NCBI GenBank assembly: GCA_028292405.1
Contig: JAQGMJ010000034.1
Span: 1-43,939, forward strand
Length of the DNA: 43,939 nucleotides
DNA from: Betaproteobacteria bacterium
Lineage (GTDB): Bacteria; Pseudomonadota; Gammaproteobacteria; Burkholderiales; JAEUOS01
Direction: 5' to 3'
The notes under the pieces are model-generated. The model was not told where the DNA came from, did not search any database, and saw only the letters and a list, made by a program, of their open reading frames with translations. A program made the translations under genes and the position numbers. Shown here in pieces: positions 18,804 to 27,664 of this stretch (positions are counted from its first letter, which is position 1; the number at the start of each line of letters is the position of its first letter).

Positions 18804-20117
18804 ATGGCAGACGAGCAGGCACAAGACCAGGCCGGAGAGCGGCAGGCTGAAGCGCCCGACAAGGACCCCGGCTGGCTGGCCAAGCTCGGTCCGGGCCTGA
18901 TCACGGGCGCCGCCGACGACGACCCCAGCGGCATCGCCACCTACTCGCAAGGCGGCGCGCAGTTCGGTTATAACGTCGCCTGGACGCTGCTCTTCACCTA
19001 TCCGCTGATGGTCGGCATCCAGCTCGCCAGCGCGCGCATCGGCCGCGTTACGGGGAAAGGCCTGACGGAGAATTTCAGCCGCATCTGCCCGCGCTGGCTG
19101 GTGTTCGGCCTGGTGGCCCTGCTCACTGTCGCCAACGTCATCAACATCGGCGCCGACCTGAATGCCATGGGCGATGCCGCCAAGCTGGTGCTTGGCGGCT
19201 CGGGCACGCTTTACGCGGTGGGCTTCGGTGTTGCTTCGATGCTGCTGCAGGTGTTCATCCCCTATCGCCATTACGTCAGCGTGCTGAAATGGCTCACCCT
19301 GAGCCTGCTGGCCTACGTGGGCGTGGCCGTGGTGGCGAATATCGAATGGGGCAAGGCCCTCTACGCCACCGTCTGGCCGCACATCACCTGGAACCGCGAC
19401 TACGCCACCACCGTCGTCGCCATCCTCGGCACCACCATCAGCCCCTACCTGTTCTTCTGGCAGGCGGAGGAAGAGGTGGAAGAAATCAAGCGGGTGGAGA
19501 AGGACAAACCCTTGCGGATGGCGCCGCAGCAGGTGCGGGAAAATTTCCGGCGCATCCGCTTCGACACCCTGCTTGGCATGGGCTTTTCCAACCTGATCGC
19601 GTTCTTCATGATCGTCGCCACCGCCGCCACCTTGCATGCCGGCGGCGTCACCAACATCGCCACCACCGCGCAGGCGGCCAAGGCGCTGGAGCCGATCGCC
19701 GGGCACTTCGCCACCCTGCTGTTCGCCATGGGCATCATCGGCACCGGCCTGCTCGCCATCCCCGTGCTGGCCGGCTCCGCCGCCTACGCGGTGGCGGCGC
19801 TGCTCAAGGTCAGGCGCGGGCTGGAGCTGCAGTTCAGCGCCGCGCGCTCGTTCTACATCCTGCTCTGCGTCGCGGTGCTGGTCGGCGTGGTCATCAGCGT
19901 CATCGACCTCGACCCGATCAAGGCGCTCTACTGGTCCGCCGTGATCAACGCGGTGATCTCGGTGCCCATCATGGTCGCGGTGATGCTAACCGCCTGCAGC
20001 GCCAAGGTGATGAAGAACCTCACGCTGTCGCTGAAATGGCGCGTGCTCGGCTGGGCCGCCACCGCCGCCATGGCGCTGGCCACCGGCGTGATGTTCTGGG
20101 CGATGGCGACGGGCTGA
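18804..20117 (+). CDS. NRAMP-related metal transporter with non-canonical metal-site motifs
   Basis: 437 residues, about eleven transmembrane helices, and the NRAMP/SLC11 core. The first helix has LGPGLITGAADDDPSGIATY (DPSG instead of canonical DPGN, residues 40-43). The sixth has GTTISPYLFFWQAEEEVEE, where the usual metal-ligating MPH is replaced by SPY (about 213-215). NRAMP members lacking the Met ligand include Mg2+-type NRAMP-related transporters, so Mn2+/Fe2+ specificity should not be assumed. The ATG at 18804 has GAGGAG 5 bp upstream; the ATG at 18783 would overlap that ribosome-binding site. The 194 bp upstream contain nothing I recognise as a metal riboswitch. Confidence 0.85.
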   Translation: MADEQAQDQAGERQAEAPDKDPGWLAKLGPGLITGAADDDPSGIATYSQGGAQFGYNVAWTLLFTYPLMVGIQLASARIGRVTGKGLTENFSRICPRWLVFGLVALLTVANVINIGADLNAMGDAAKLVLGGSGTLYAVGFGVASMLLQVFIPYRHYVSVLKWLTLSLLAYVGVAVVANIEWGKALYATVWPHITWNRDYATTVVAILGTTISPYLFFWQAEEEVEEIKRVEKDKPLRMAPQQVRENFRRIRFDTLLGMGFSNLIAFFMIVATAATLHAGGVTNIATTAQAAKALEPIAGHFATLLFAMGIIGTGLLAIPVLAGSAAYAVAALLKVRRGLELQFSAARSFYILLCVAVLVGVVISVIDLDPIKALYWSAVINAVISVPIMVAVMLTACSAKVMKNLTLSLKWRVLGWAATAAMALATGVMFWAMATG

Positions 20118-20230
20118 ACCACGGCGGGCCGCGCGGCTGAGCGACGGGTGAGGAAACAGGCGAATCCGAGTTGTATGTGTGCCTGATTCGGAGTGAAATC
20201 GCGCCCTGCCAATAACAAGAGGAACACCCC

Positions 20231-20608
20231 ATGCCCGAACGCGAACGCGTCGCCGCCTTCATCCGCGAGGTCGAAACCGGCGACCACGTGAAAGCAATCG
20301 AGGATTACTACCATCCCGATGCCAGCATGCGCGAAAACTGCAAGCCGCCGCGCACCGGCCGCGACGCGCTGGTGGCCTACGAAGCGAGCGTGCTGGAGCG
20401 GCGCAAGCTCAAGGCGGTCGATACCCTTCCCGCGCACGCGGTGCTGATCGACGGCGACAATGTCGCCATCCACTGGACCTTCGATTTCGTCGCCCACGAC
20501 GGCAGCCGCCTGCGCCTGACCGAAGTGGCGCTGCAGCGCTGGCGCGGCGAGCGTATCGCCGAAGAACGTTTTTTCTACGACCCGACGGCGATCCTGCCGC
20601 CGGCGTAA
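20231..20608 (+). CDS. SnoaL-like / NTF2-fold protein
   Basis: 125 residues of the SnoaL-like NTF2-fold family: MPERERVAAFIREVETGDHV and AIEDYYHPDASMREN at the N-terminus, LIDGDNVAIHWTFDFVAHDG in the middle and WRGERIAEERFFYDP at the end. These cone-shaped proteins serve as small isomerases, cyclases or ligand binders. The function cannot be told from the sequence. AGAGGAA precedes the ATG. It is convergent with the gene ending at 20614, with 5 bp between the stops. Confidence 0.85.
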   Translation: MPERERVAAFIREVETGDHVKAIEDYYHPDASMRENCKPPRTGRDALVAYEASVLERRKLKAVDTLPAHAVLIDGDNVAIHWTFDFVAHDGSRLRLTEVALQRWRGERIAEERFFYDPTAILPPA

Positions 20609-20613
20609 GCGGC

Positions 20614-21975
20614 CTAAGGCGCCAGGTTCTCGAACAGGCCCACCCGCCCGTGCCGCGCCCAGCCGCCCACTAGTGCAGTGGCCTGCGCGATCTCCGCGTC
20701 CCACTTCCCCGGCGCCGCCTGGCGCAGCACGCGCATCGTCGGATACCACGGCGTACGCGTGCGCGGCCCCCAGAACAGGCCGATGCCGCGCGCCGCCAGC
20801 AGCAGCACCGGCTTGCCCAGCGCGGCGGCGAGGTGCGCCACCGACGTGTCCACGCTCACCACCAGGTCGAGGTTGTCGATCAGCGCCGCCGTCTGCGCCA
20901 TGTCGTCGAGTTCGGCGGTGAAGTCGTGCAGGCCGGTGGCAGCCGCGCCGCCTTTTTGCAGGCTAATCACACTGATACCAGGCTGCCCGATGAAGCGGGC
21001 CAGCGACTCCAGCGGCACCGAGCGCCCCAGCCGGTCGCGCTCGAACTCGGGGTCGTCCTTCCAGTGGCCCGAGGCCCAGCACAGGCCCACCTTGAGGCCA
21101 GGCAAGGGCTGCAGGCGCGCCGCCCAGCGCGCGCGGTCGGCGGCGTCGCCTTGCAAATAGGACGATGGGGCGGGAATGCTATCGAGTTCGGTGCCGAACA
21201 TGCAGGGCAGCTCGAGCAGCGGAATGTGCCGGTCCACGGCGAGGGTTGCGGTCTCGCTGAATACCTGCGTCACGCCCGGCACCATGGCCAGCAGGCGCCG
21301 GTTTTGCGGCAGCACGTTCCAGTGCAATTCGGCGGGCCGATACAAGCGCAACAGCTCAGGCACATAGCGCGCGAACATCAGCTCGTCGCCGATGCCGCCC
21401 CAGTCCAGCCAGACGAACAGGCGCAGGCCCTCCAGCGCCTCGCCCTGCCAGCGCGGCAGCGCAGCGGTCCATTCCGGCAGGGCGCCGTTGATGCCGGCGC
21501 GCGCGCGAAAATGCAAAAACCCCTCGCGGTATTGCTCAGTGAGAAATAGCTGCTGCGCCAGCAGCACCCGTGTATGCGAAGCGCCCGGCTCGGCCGCCAC
21601 CGCCAGGCGGCCGACGGTCAGTGCCTCGTCCAGGCGCCCCAGCATCTTCAATCCGAAGCCCAGCAGGTGCAACACCTCTTGCGCCGCCGGGCGCAGCGTC
21701 GAAGCGCGGCGCAACAGCGGCTCGGCTTCGGCATGCTGCCCGGTCCAGGCCAGTTGCCGGCCGAGGTCGAACAGCGCGTCGAAATCATCCGGCTGCCGCG
21801 CCAGGCGGGCGCGCGCCTGTGCGACGGCGGCGGACGAACCCGGCGCGGGCGCCGGCTCGATGGCCGCAGGCGGGGTGACAGGCGCAATCGGCTCCGTTGG
21901 CGGCTCGGCGGCTTGAACCGCCGGCTGCGCCGCTTCAGGCGCGGTCTTGGTGCTCTTGAACAGGGAACGCAGCAT
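20614..21975 (-). CDS. TPR-containing glycosyltransferase-like protein
   Basis: 453 residues. After a Pro/Ala-rich N-terminus come TPR-like helices (ARLARQPDDFDALFDLGRQL and AWTGQHAEAEPLLRRASTLRP) to about residue 190. A C-terminal GT-B-like domain follows, with VSVDTSVAHLAAALGKPVLLL as the nucleotide-sugar-site signature of GT9/TPR-type O-linked transferases, then GLFWGPRTRTPWYPTMRVLRQ. Members of this group are often near flagellar or surface-glycan genes, but none are here. The ATG at 21973-21975 is chosen because upstream in-frame codons encode low-quality Arg-rich sequence. No clear ribosome-binding site. Confidence 0.75.
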   Translation of the reverse strand: MLRSLFKSTKTAPEAAQPAVQAAEPPTEPIAPVTPPAAIEPAPAPGSSAAVAQARARLARQPDDFDALFDLGRQLAWTGQHAEAEPLLRRASTLRPAAQEVLHLLGFGLKMLGRLDEALTVGRLAVAAEPGASHTRVLLAQQLFLTEQYREGFLHFRARAGINGALPEWTAALPRWQGEALEGLRLFVWLDWGGIGDELMFARYVPELLRLYRPAELHWNVLPQNRRLLAMVPGVTQVFSETATLAVDRHIPLLELPCMFGTELDSIPAPSSYLQGDAADRARWAARLQPLPGLKVGLCWASGHWKDDPEFERDRLGRSVPLESLARFIGQPGISVISLQKGGAAATGLHDFTAELDDMAQTAALIDNLDLVVSVDTSVAHLAAALGKPVLLLAARGIGLFWGPRTRTPWYPTMRVLRQAAPGKWDAEIAQATALVGGWARHGRVGLFENLAP

Positions 21976-22066
21976 GAGTTGCCGGCACCGGCGCCCGCGT
22001 GAAAGTGTGCAGCGATTATACCGGCGCGCTATAGTGGCGGCCCGTCTTTGCAGCAGAGAGCCCGTC

Positions 22067-22354
22067 ATGCGTTCCACCCGCGCCGCCGCCGCCGTCCACC
22101 GCCTGAACCGGCGCCTGGAAGCAGCGGGCGGCAAACACTACGTGATGATCGCCACCGGCGCCGGCCTGTTCATCCTGGGCGAGCAGGGCGAGGACGGCAG
22201 CGAGACGCCGGTGAGCGAAAAAATGGCCCTCGACGACTTCGTCACCTACGTCAACGCCATGGGGCCGCAGGAAGTGCGGCGCATGACCAAGAACGACGTC
22301 GCCTTCGAAAAGCAACTGGTGAAAAAGCCCAAGCCCGAGGAAGAAGAAGGCTAG
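22067..22354 (+). CDS. Uncharacterised 95-residue protein
   Basis: MRSTRAAAAVHRLNRRLEAA, then a hydrophobic middle KHYVMIATGAGLFILGEQ, a helical acidic region and a charged tail VKKPKPEEEEG. AGAGAG lies 6 bp before the ATG and codon use is normal for the genome, so it looks like a real gene. I know of no function. It is divergent from the TPR-glycosyltransferase gene and convergent with the gene ending at 22394. Confidence 0.7.
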   Translation: MRSTRAAAAVHRLNRRLEAAGGKHYVMIATGAGLFILGEQGEDGSETPVSEKMALDDFVTYVNAMGPQEVRRMTKNDVAFEKQLVKKPKPEEEEG

Positions 22355-22393
22355 AAACGGTCAGGCAACGACCAAGCACCAGCCGGGTACCGG

Positions 22394-23113
22394 TTAGACA
22401 GATCCAGCCGGCGTCTCGTGCACCGCGTCCGCATCGATGATCGCCAGCCCCGGCCGCGCCGCGCGCATCGCCCGGGTGGTGGCGGCCACCACCATCTTCG
22501 ACGTCGGCGGGTGATAGGCCTCCGGCATCAGGCCATGCAACTGGCGCAGCACGAAATCGCCGATGCGCTTGCCCCAATTGCGCTGCCGCTCGAATTTCTC
22601 CGGCCCCGCCGGGCGCACCAGCACCAGGGTATCGAAGTCCAGGTCCAGCAATTCGTACTCCGCCAGGTTCATCAGGCTGTGGCGAAACGCGCTGGAGTGG
22701 CTGTAGATCGCCACCGGCGCCACCACCGCCAGGCGCCGGATACCGGCGGCCCGCGCCGCCTGCGCCACCGGCAGCAACTCGTCGAAGCCGAGGGCGCGAA
22801 AGGCCTCGTCGCGGCGGTAAAACGAGTTGTGCTCGCCGATCACCAGGTAAGCCTCGTCGGCATACGGCAATGAAAGCGGCGTACCCTCTGGGCGAAAATG
22901 CACGCCCAACTTCCTGGTGGTCGAAGGCAGCGGCACGCGCGTGACGGCGGTAACGCCGGCGTAATGCTCGCCGCCCAGCAACTCGGTCAGCAGCAGTTCG
23001 CCGGTGTTGCCGCAGGCGCCATAGAGCAGCGCGGTCGGCCGCGCCGCATCGTCCTGCCCACGGCGCGCCTCCAGCGTTTGCCCGCCGTGGCTGGAGTGCA
23101 GAAATTCGCTCAA
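22394..23113 (-). CDS. NAD(P)-binding Rossmann-fold protein (atypical SDR / HTATIP2-like)
   Basis: 239 residues. LLYGACGNTGELLLTELLGG is an extended-type Rossmann nucleotide motif (GxxGxxG). YLVIGEHNSFYRRDEAF and LPVAQAARAAGIRRLAVVAP fit the NAD(P)H-binding or NmrA-like atypical short-chain dehydrogenases. The C-terminal PTSKMVVAATTRAMRA ends like HTATIP2/TIP30-type proteins. No YxxxK catalytic pair is obvious, so it may be a redox sensor instead of an enzyme. It lies 18 bp downstream of the stand-alone atpE gene, same direction. Confidence 0.7.
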   Translation of the reverse strand: MSEFLHSSHGGQTLEARRGQDDAARPTALLYGACGNTGELLLTELLGGEHYAGVTAVTRVPLPSTTRKLGVHFRPEGTPLSLPYADEAYLVIGEHNSFYRRDEAFRALGFDELLPVAQAARAAGIRRLAVVAPVAIYSHSSAFRHSLMNLAEYELLDLDFDTLVLVRPAGPEKFERQRNWGKRIGDFVLRQLHGLMPEAYHPPTSKMVVAATTRAMRAARPGLAIIDADAVHETPAGSV

Positions 23114-23131
23114 GCCCGCAGTGTAGTGCGC

Positions 23132-23488
<357 letters not shown>

Positions 23489-23605
23489 TCAATTACGTCG
23501 CGGGTAATCAGGCGCGGCAACTGTGCTCCCCGACGAATCGCGCAACTGCACCTGTCGCGCGGCGCTGCCCGGCCTTATTCTTGACTCATGGAAAAGGAGA
23601 TCGCC

Positions 23606-23815
23606 ATGAACAACACCACCGTCACCACCACCCGGCCGCCCTTCCTCAAACTCGCCAGCGCCGTGCTGTGGAGCTTTTTCGGCATCCGCAAGCGCAGCAA
23701 CGCCGAAGCGGACGTGGCCAACCTGAGCCTGCTGCATGTGGTCATCGCCGGGATAACCGGCGCGGCCATGTTCGTGTTCTTCCTGCTCTCGCTGGTGCAT
23801 GTCATCCTTGGTTGA
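23606..23815 (+). CDS. DUF2970-family small membrane protein
   Basis: 69 residues. LASAVLWSFFGIRKRSNAEAD followed by a single transmembrane helix (LLHVVIAGITGAAMFVFFLLSLVHVIL) is the pattern of the DUF2970 family common in betaproteobacteria and often near cytochrome oxidase genes. AAGGAGA lies 6 bp before this ATG; the ATG at 23588 would place the ribosome-binding site inside the gene. Function unknown. Confidence 0.85.
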   Translation: MNNTTVTTTRPPFLKLASAVLWSFFGIRKRSNAEADVANLSLLHVVIAGITGAAMFVFFLLSLVHVILG

Positions 23816-23822
23816 GGGGTTT

Positions 23823-23858
23823 CAGCACAACCGTCAGTACAACCGTCAGCACGACTGT
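23823..23858. repeat. Three tandem 12-bp repeats between convergent genes
   Basis: CAGCACAACCGT, CAGTACAACCGT and CAGCACGACTGT in a row, with a partial fourth unit (CAGCATAGG) entering the 3' end of the MocR gene. On the minus strand it would encode repeated LTVV. The last unit overlaps the MocR stop codon. Confidence 0.75.
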
Positions 23859-25282
23859 CAGCATAGGTCTTCGGCAATCTTGCCCAGCGTTGCCAGCGCC
23901 GCCTCCACCTGCGGCGTCCAGGGCTGGCCGTAGTTCAGGCGCAGGCAGTTCTCGTAGCGCCGCTGCGGCGAAAAAATCGGCCCCGGCGCCACGCTGATGT
24001 TCTTTGCCGCCGCGCGCCGGTGCACCTCCAGTGCATCGACTTGCGCCGGCAGCTCCACCCATAAAAAATAGCCGCCCTGCGGTTGGGTCACTCGCGTGCC
24101 GACCGGAAAGTCGCGGCCGATCGCTTCCACCATCGAGCCTTGTTGCCGCTGCAAGGCCGTACGCAACCCGCGCAAGTGATGGTCGTAACCGCCTTGCTTG
24201 AGATAGTCCGCCAGCGCCGCTTGCGGCGGGATCGCGGTAGCCAGCGTGGTCGTCATTTTGAGGCGCCGCACCTGTTGCGCATAGCGCCCCGCCAGCGCCC
24301 AGCCGATGCGGTAGCCCGGCGCCAGGCATTTGGAAAACGAAGAGCAATGCAGCACCAGCCCCTGGCTGTCCCAGGCCTTGGCCGGCTTCGGCCGCGCACG
24401 GCCGAAATACAACTCTTCGTAAACGTCGTCAACGATCAGCGGAACCTCGCGCGCCGCCAGCAGCGCCACCAATGCACGCCGCTTCTCCTCGCTCATCAGG
24501 CTGCCCAGCGGATTCTGGAAGCTGGTCATCAGCCAGCAGGCCGCGATTTTCTGCTGGCCTTTCTGTTGGCCCAGTGCCTTCTCCAGCGCCTGCAGGTCTA
24601 CCCCCTCGCGCGGATGGGTCGGCAGGGCCAGCGCCTTCATGCCGAGGCGCTCGATCGCCTGCAGCGCCGCGTAGAACGCCGGGCCCTCGATGGCGATGGT
24701 GTCGCCCGGTTTGGCCACCGCCTGCAGGCAGAGATTGAGCGCCTCCATCGCGCCGTTGGTGATCAGCACTTCCTCCGGGTCGACGGTAAGCCCGGCGCCG
24801 AGGTAGCGCCGCGCGATGCCGCGACGCAGCTCACGGTTGCCCGGCGGCAGGTCGGCCACCATGCGCCGCGGGTCCAAGCCGCGCGCCGCGCCGCCGAGAA
24901 AGCGCGCCAGCTTTGCCAGCGGAAATGCCGAGGGGTGGATGAAGGCGGAGCCCAGCGGCACCACGGTCTCACTCTTCACCGATTCCAGGATCTCGAACAC
25001 CAGCTCGCTCACGTCCACGACGGTAGAAGCGCGCGGCGGCCGTGAGGTTGCGGGCTCCGCCGGCGCCGCCTTGAAGGTGGCGTTGACGTAATAGCCCGAG
25101 CGTGGCCGCGTCTGGATCAGGCCGCGATCCTCCAGCAGCTGGTAGGCCTGCTGCACCGTGCCCGGGCTCACCCCCTGCGCCGCGCAGGCTTGGCGCACCG
25201 AGGGAATCCGCTCGCCGGCGCGTAGCACGCCGGCGCCGATCTGCCGCGTGATCTCTTGGGCCAGTTGTTCGTAGCGCGTCAT
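23858..25282 (-). CDS. MocR-type regulator (GntR HTH + aminotransferase domain)
   Basis: 474 residues. The N-terminal winged helix is MTRYEQLAQEITRQIGAGVLR with PSVRQACAAQGVSPGTVQQAYQ as the recognition part. A linker follows, then a fold-type-I aminotransferase domain (about 120-474) with the PLP lysine in LHCSSFSKCLAPGYRIGW and the nucleotide-clamp TNGAMEALNLCLQAVAKPGD. Such MocR/PdxR proteins use PLP or an amino acid as effector, often controlling vitamin B6 or GABA/taurine genes. The target is not next to it: the gene upstream (25318, same strand) is a histidine kinase. It is convergent with DUF2970. Confidence 0.88.
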   Translation of the reverse strand: MTRYEQLAQEITRQIGAGVLRAGERIPSVRQACAAQGVSPGTVQQAYQLLEDRGLIQTRPRSGYYVNATFKAAPAEPATSRPPRASTVVDVSELVFEILESVKSETVVPLGSAFIHPSAFPLAKLARFLGGAARGLDPRRMVADLPPGNRELRRGIARRYLGAGLTVDPEEVLITNGAMEALNLCLQAVAKPGDTIAIEGPAFYAALQAIERLGMKALALPTHPREGVDLQALEKALGQQKGQQKIAACWLMTSFQNPLGSLMSEEKRRALVALLAAREVPLIVDDVYEELYFGRARPKPAKAWDSQGLVLHCSSFSKCLAPGYRIGWALAGRYAQQVRRLKMTTTLATAIPPQAALADYLKQGGYDHHLRGLRTALQRQQGSMVEAIGRDFPVGTRVTQPQGGYFLWVELPAQVDALEVHRRAAAKNISVAPGPIFSPQRRYENCLRLNYGQPWTPQVEAALATLGKIAEDLC

Positions 25283-25317
25283 CGCGCGATCATCTCACGC
25301 GCCGCCGCCGGGGTGCG

Positions 25318-26766
25318 TCAAGCCGCGCCCGCACCCGCCAGCGGCAGCACGATCTCCACCCGCAAGCCGCCCTGCTCGCCGTTGCCCGCGCGTATGCTGC
25401 CGCCGTGCGCCTCGACCACCCGGCGCGCGATCGCCAGGCCGAGGCCGTGGCCCTCGCTGCCGGCGCCGTTGCTGCCGCGAAAAAACGGCGTAAAGATGGA
25501 TTGCAGCTCGTCCGCCGGCACGCCGGGGCCGGCGTCCTGCACCAGCACCAGCAACTCGCCCGCGCCGCCGAAACGCGTGCTCACCTGCACGCTGCTGCCC
25601 GGCGCGGTGTACTTCACCGCGTTGCGGATCACGTTCTCGAACGCGCGGTGCAGCAGTTCGGCGGTGCCGCGCACCATGCCCTCGGCGCCGGCGTCGAACA
25701 GCACGTCGCGTTCGTTCGCCTGCGCCTCGAAGCGCGCGTCTGCCACAATGTCGGCCAGCAACTCGACCGCGTTTACCTCTTCCAGCGCGCCGCCGGCCAC
25801 GCCGGCCACGCCGGCATCCAGGCGCGACAGCGTCAGCAGTTCTTCCACCAGCGCGTCGATGCGCGCGGTCTCGCGCTCCACCCGCTCGATCGCCGCCGCC
25901 AGTTTTTCCGCCTTCGGCGCGGCGCCGCCGGCCTCGTTCTGCCGCGCCAGGCCGATGGCTGCCTGCATGCGCGCCAACGGCGAGCGCATTTCGTGCGAGA
26001 CGTCGTGCAGCAGGCGGCGCTGCGCGCCGATCACGTCCTGCAGGCGTCCCGCCATGTGGTCGAAATCGCGCCCGAGGTCGGCCAGCTCGTCGCGCCGGTT
26101 ACCGATGGCGGGGCCGACGCGGGTTTCCAGCTTGCCGGCGGCCGCTGCCGCAAAGGCGCCGCGCAGGCTCTTGATCGGCCGCGCGATGTACAGCGCCAGC
26201 AATGAAGCGAACACGAAGCTTGCCAGCACGCCACCGATCAGCGGCTCGAGCGGAAACAGGCGCCATTCGCGCATCAGCATGGAGCGGCGTCCGCCCGGCG
26301 GCCCGCCTCCACCCATGTCAGGCCCGCCGCCGCGCGCGCCCTCGCGTGAACCCGGGCCGGGCTGGAACAGCAGATAGGTGTGGCCATCGGCGGCGCGTAC
26401 TTCGCGCACCCCGCGCGGCGGCTCGTCGTCACCGGCACGCTGCGCGGCCATCGTGCGCGCCTGCTCCAGGGCGGTGGCCGGCACGTCGCGCTCGAGCAAC
26501 TCGCGGTTGCCCTCGTCGACCACCAGCACGCCGTAGGGCCGGCGTTCACGGCTCTGCAAAAAACCTTTCAATGCCTCGGGCCCGCCGAACTGCAGGGTGG
26601 CCGCCGCCGCGCCGACGGCAAAAGCGGCCGGCGGGCTTTGCGAGACTTCCAGCGAGCGCTCTTCCTGGGCGCGGATTTTCACCCACACCAGAGCGGAGAC
26701 CCCGAGCACCGTGGTCAACTGCGCCAGCCAGATGAAAAAGAAAAACTTCCAGAACAGGCGGCCCAT
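25318..26766 (-). CDS. Sensor histidine kinase, CpxA-like
   Basis: 482 residues, inner membrane. TM1 is at about 5-30 and TM2 at about 175-195. The periplasmic loop between them (about 31-170) is Gly/Pro/Arg-rich near the membrane (GGGPDMGGGGPPGGRR). HAMP follows, then HisKA LLHDVSHEMRSPLARMQAA with the phosphoacceptor His at about 258. The ATPase domain has N box NVIRNAVKY, G1 VQDAGPGVP and G2 GLGLAIARRVVEAHGG. It lies 6 bp after the response-regulator stop, so the two are co-transcribed. The CpxA resemblance, together with the divergent CpxP-like gene, points to envelope stress or metal sensing. Confidence 0.88.
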   Translation of the reverse strand: MGRLFWKFFFFIWLAQLTTVLGVSALVWVKIRAQEERSLEVSQSPPAAFAVGAAAATLQFGGPEALKGFLQSRERRPYGVLVVDEGNRELLERDVPATALEQARTMAAQRAGDDEPPRGVREVRAADGHTYLLFQPGPGSREGARGGGPDMGGGGPPGGRRSMLMREWRLFPLEPLIGGVLASFVFASLLALYIARPIKSLRGAFAAAAAGKLETRVGPAIGNRRDELADLGRDFDHMAGRLQDVIGAQRRLLHDVSHEMRSPLARMQAAIGLARQNEAGGAAPKAEKLAAAIERVERETARIDALVEELLTLSRLDAGVAGVAGGALEEVNAVELLADIVADARFEAQANERDVLFDAGAEGMVRGTAELLHRAFENVIRNAVKYTAPGSSVQVSTRFGGAGELLVLVQDAGPGVPADELQSIFTPFFRGSNGAGSEGHGLGLAIARRVVEAHGGSIRAGNGEQGGLRVEIVLPLAGAGAA

Positions 26767-26772
26767 GGCGGC

Positions 26773-27468
26773 CTATTCCACGATCAGCTGGTAGCCCAGG
26801 CGGCGCACGGTCTGAATGTACGAGCGGCCGTCCGGTAGGGTGCCCAGCTTGTGGCGGATGGCGGAGAGATGCACGTCGATGCTGCGGTCGAAGCGCGCCA
26901 GCGGCCGCCCCAGCGCCTGCTCGGAAAGCTCGGGCTTGGTCACCGGGCGTCCGGTGTTTTTCGCCAGTATTTCGAGCAGGTTGAATTCGGTGCTGGTCAG
27001 TTCCAGCGGCTTGCCCTGCCATTGCGCGCGGCGCTGTGCCGGCCACATGGTCAGTTCACCCGCATCGAGTTGCGTGCTCGAAGCCGCTGCCTCGCGGCTG
27101 CCCTCGCCCTGGGTGCGGCGCAGGATGGCGCGAATGCGCGCCGACAGCTCGCGCGGCGTGCAGGGCTTGGGCACGTAATCGTCGGCGCCCAGCTCGAGGC
27201 CGACGATGCGGTCGGTGTCGTCGCCGCGCGCGGTAAGCATCAGCACCGGCATATTGCTCTTCATGCGGATGCGCCGCAGGGTCTCGACGCCGTTTAAGCG
27301 CGGCATCATCACGTCGAGCACGGCGATGGCGTAGTCGCCGCTCAATGCGGCGGCCGCGCCGTCCTCGCCATTGTGCACGGCGGTGACTTCGTACTCCTCG
27401 CCCTCCAGGTACTCCTTCAGGAGGGCGACCAGTTCCACATCGTCGTCGATCAGCAAGACCTTGGTCAT
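26773..27468 (-). CDS. OmpR/CpxR-like response regulator
   Basis: 231 residues. Receiver domain with MTKVLLIDDDVELVALLKEY, phospho-acceptor Asp at about 52 (AVLDVMMPRLNG) and the switch Lys in YVPKPCTPREL. The OmpR-type winged helix carries LTSTEFNLLEILAKNTGRPV and VDVHLSAIRHKLG-like recognition-helix sequence (as VHLSAIRHKLG here). It ends GYQLIVE. The start at 27468 (MTKV) matches family N-termini; a second ATG at 27480 adds four residues. Partner of the kinase immediately downstream; divergent from the His-rich CpxP-like gene, which is the likely target. Confidence 0.9.
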   Translation of the reverse strand: MTKVLLIDDDVELVALLKEYLEGEEYEVTAVHNGEDGAAAALSGDYAIAVLDVMMPRLNGVETLRRIRMKSNMPVLMLTARGDDTDRIVGLELGADDYVPKPCTPRELSARIRAILRRTQGEGSREAAASSTQLDAGELTMWPAQRRAQWQGKPLELTSTEFNLLEILAKNTGRPVTKPELSEQALGRPLARFDRSIDVHLSAIRHKLGTLPDGRSYIQTVRRLGYQLIVE

Positions 27469-27480
27469 GGGGGTGATCAT

Positions 27481-27664
27481 AGCCGAGCGCGAGAGAAGGC
27501 AACAAGGCGAGCCTGCGCGTCTTTACGCAACTTAACACTGCTGGAAACAGCTTGTTACAACCCCCAAACCGCACTTAACTCCGGGCAGTCGCAATATCAC
27601 CCTACCGCAAAGCCCATCGCGATTCCGCCAGGGGCTCAAGCGAAATCCCCCAAAGGAGACTCAA
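27481..27664. promoter_or_regulatory. Divergent control region of the CpxR-like and CpxP-like genes
   Basis: The direct repeat ACTTAAC at 27530-27536 and 27573-27579 is 43 bp apart (four helical turns). An imperfect inverted repeat, AACACTGCTG (27534-27543) and CAGCTTGTT (27548-27556), lies between them. CTTTAC at 27521-27526 also looks like half of an E. coli CpxR box. The site is a plausible autoregulatory target for the response regulator, by inference. AAAGGAG precedes the CpxP-like ATG. Confidence 0.45.
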
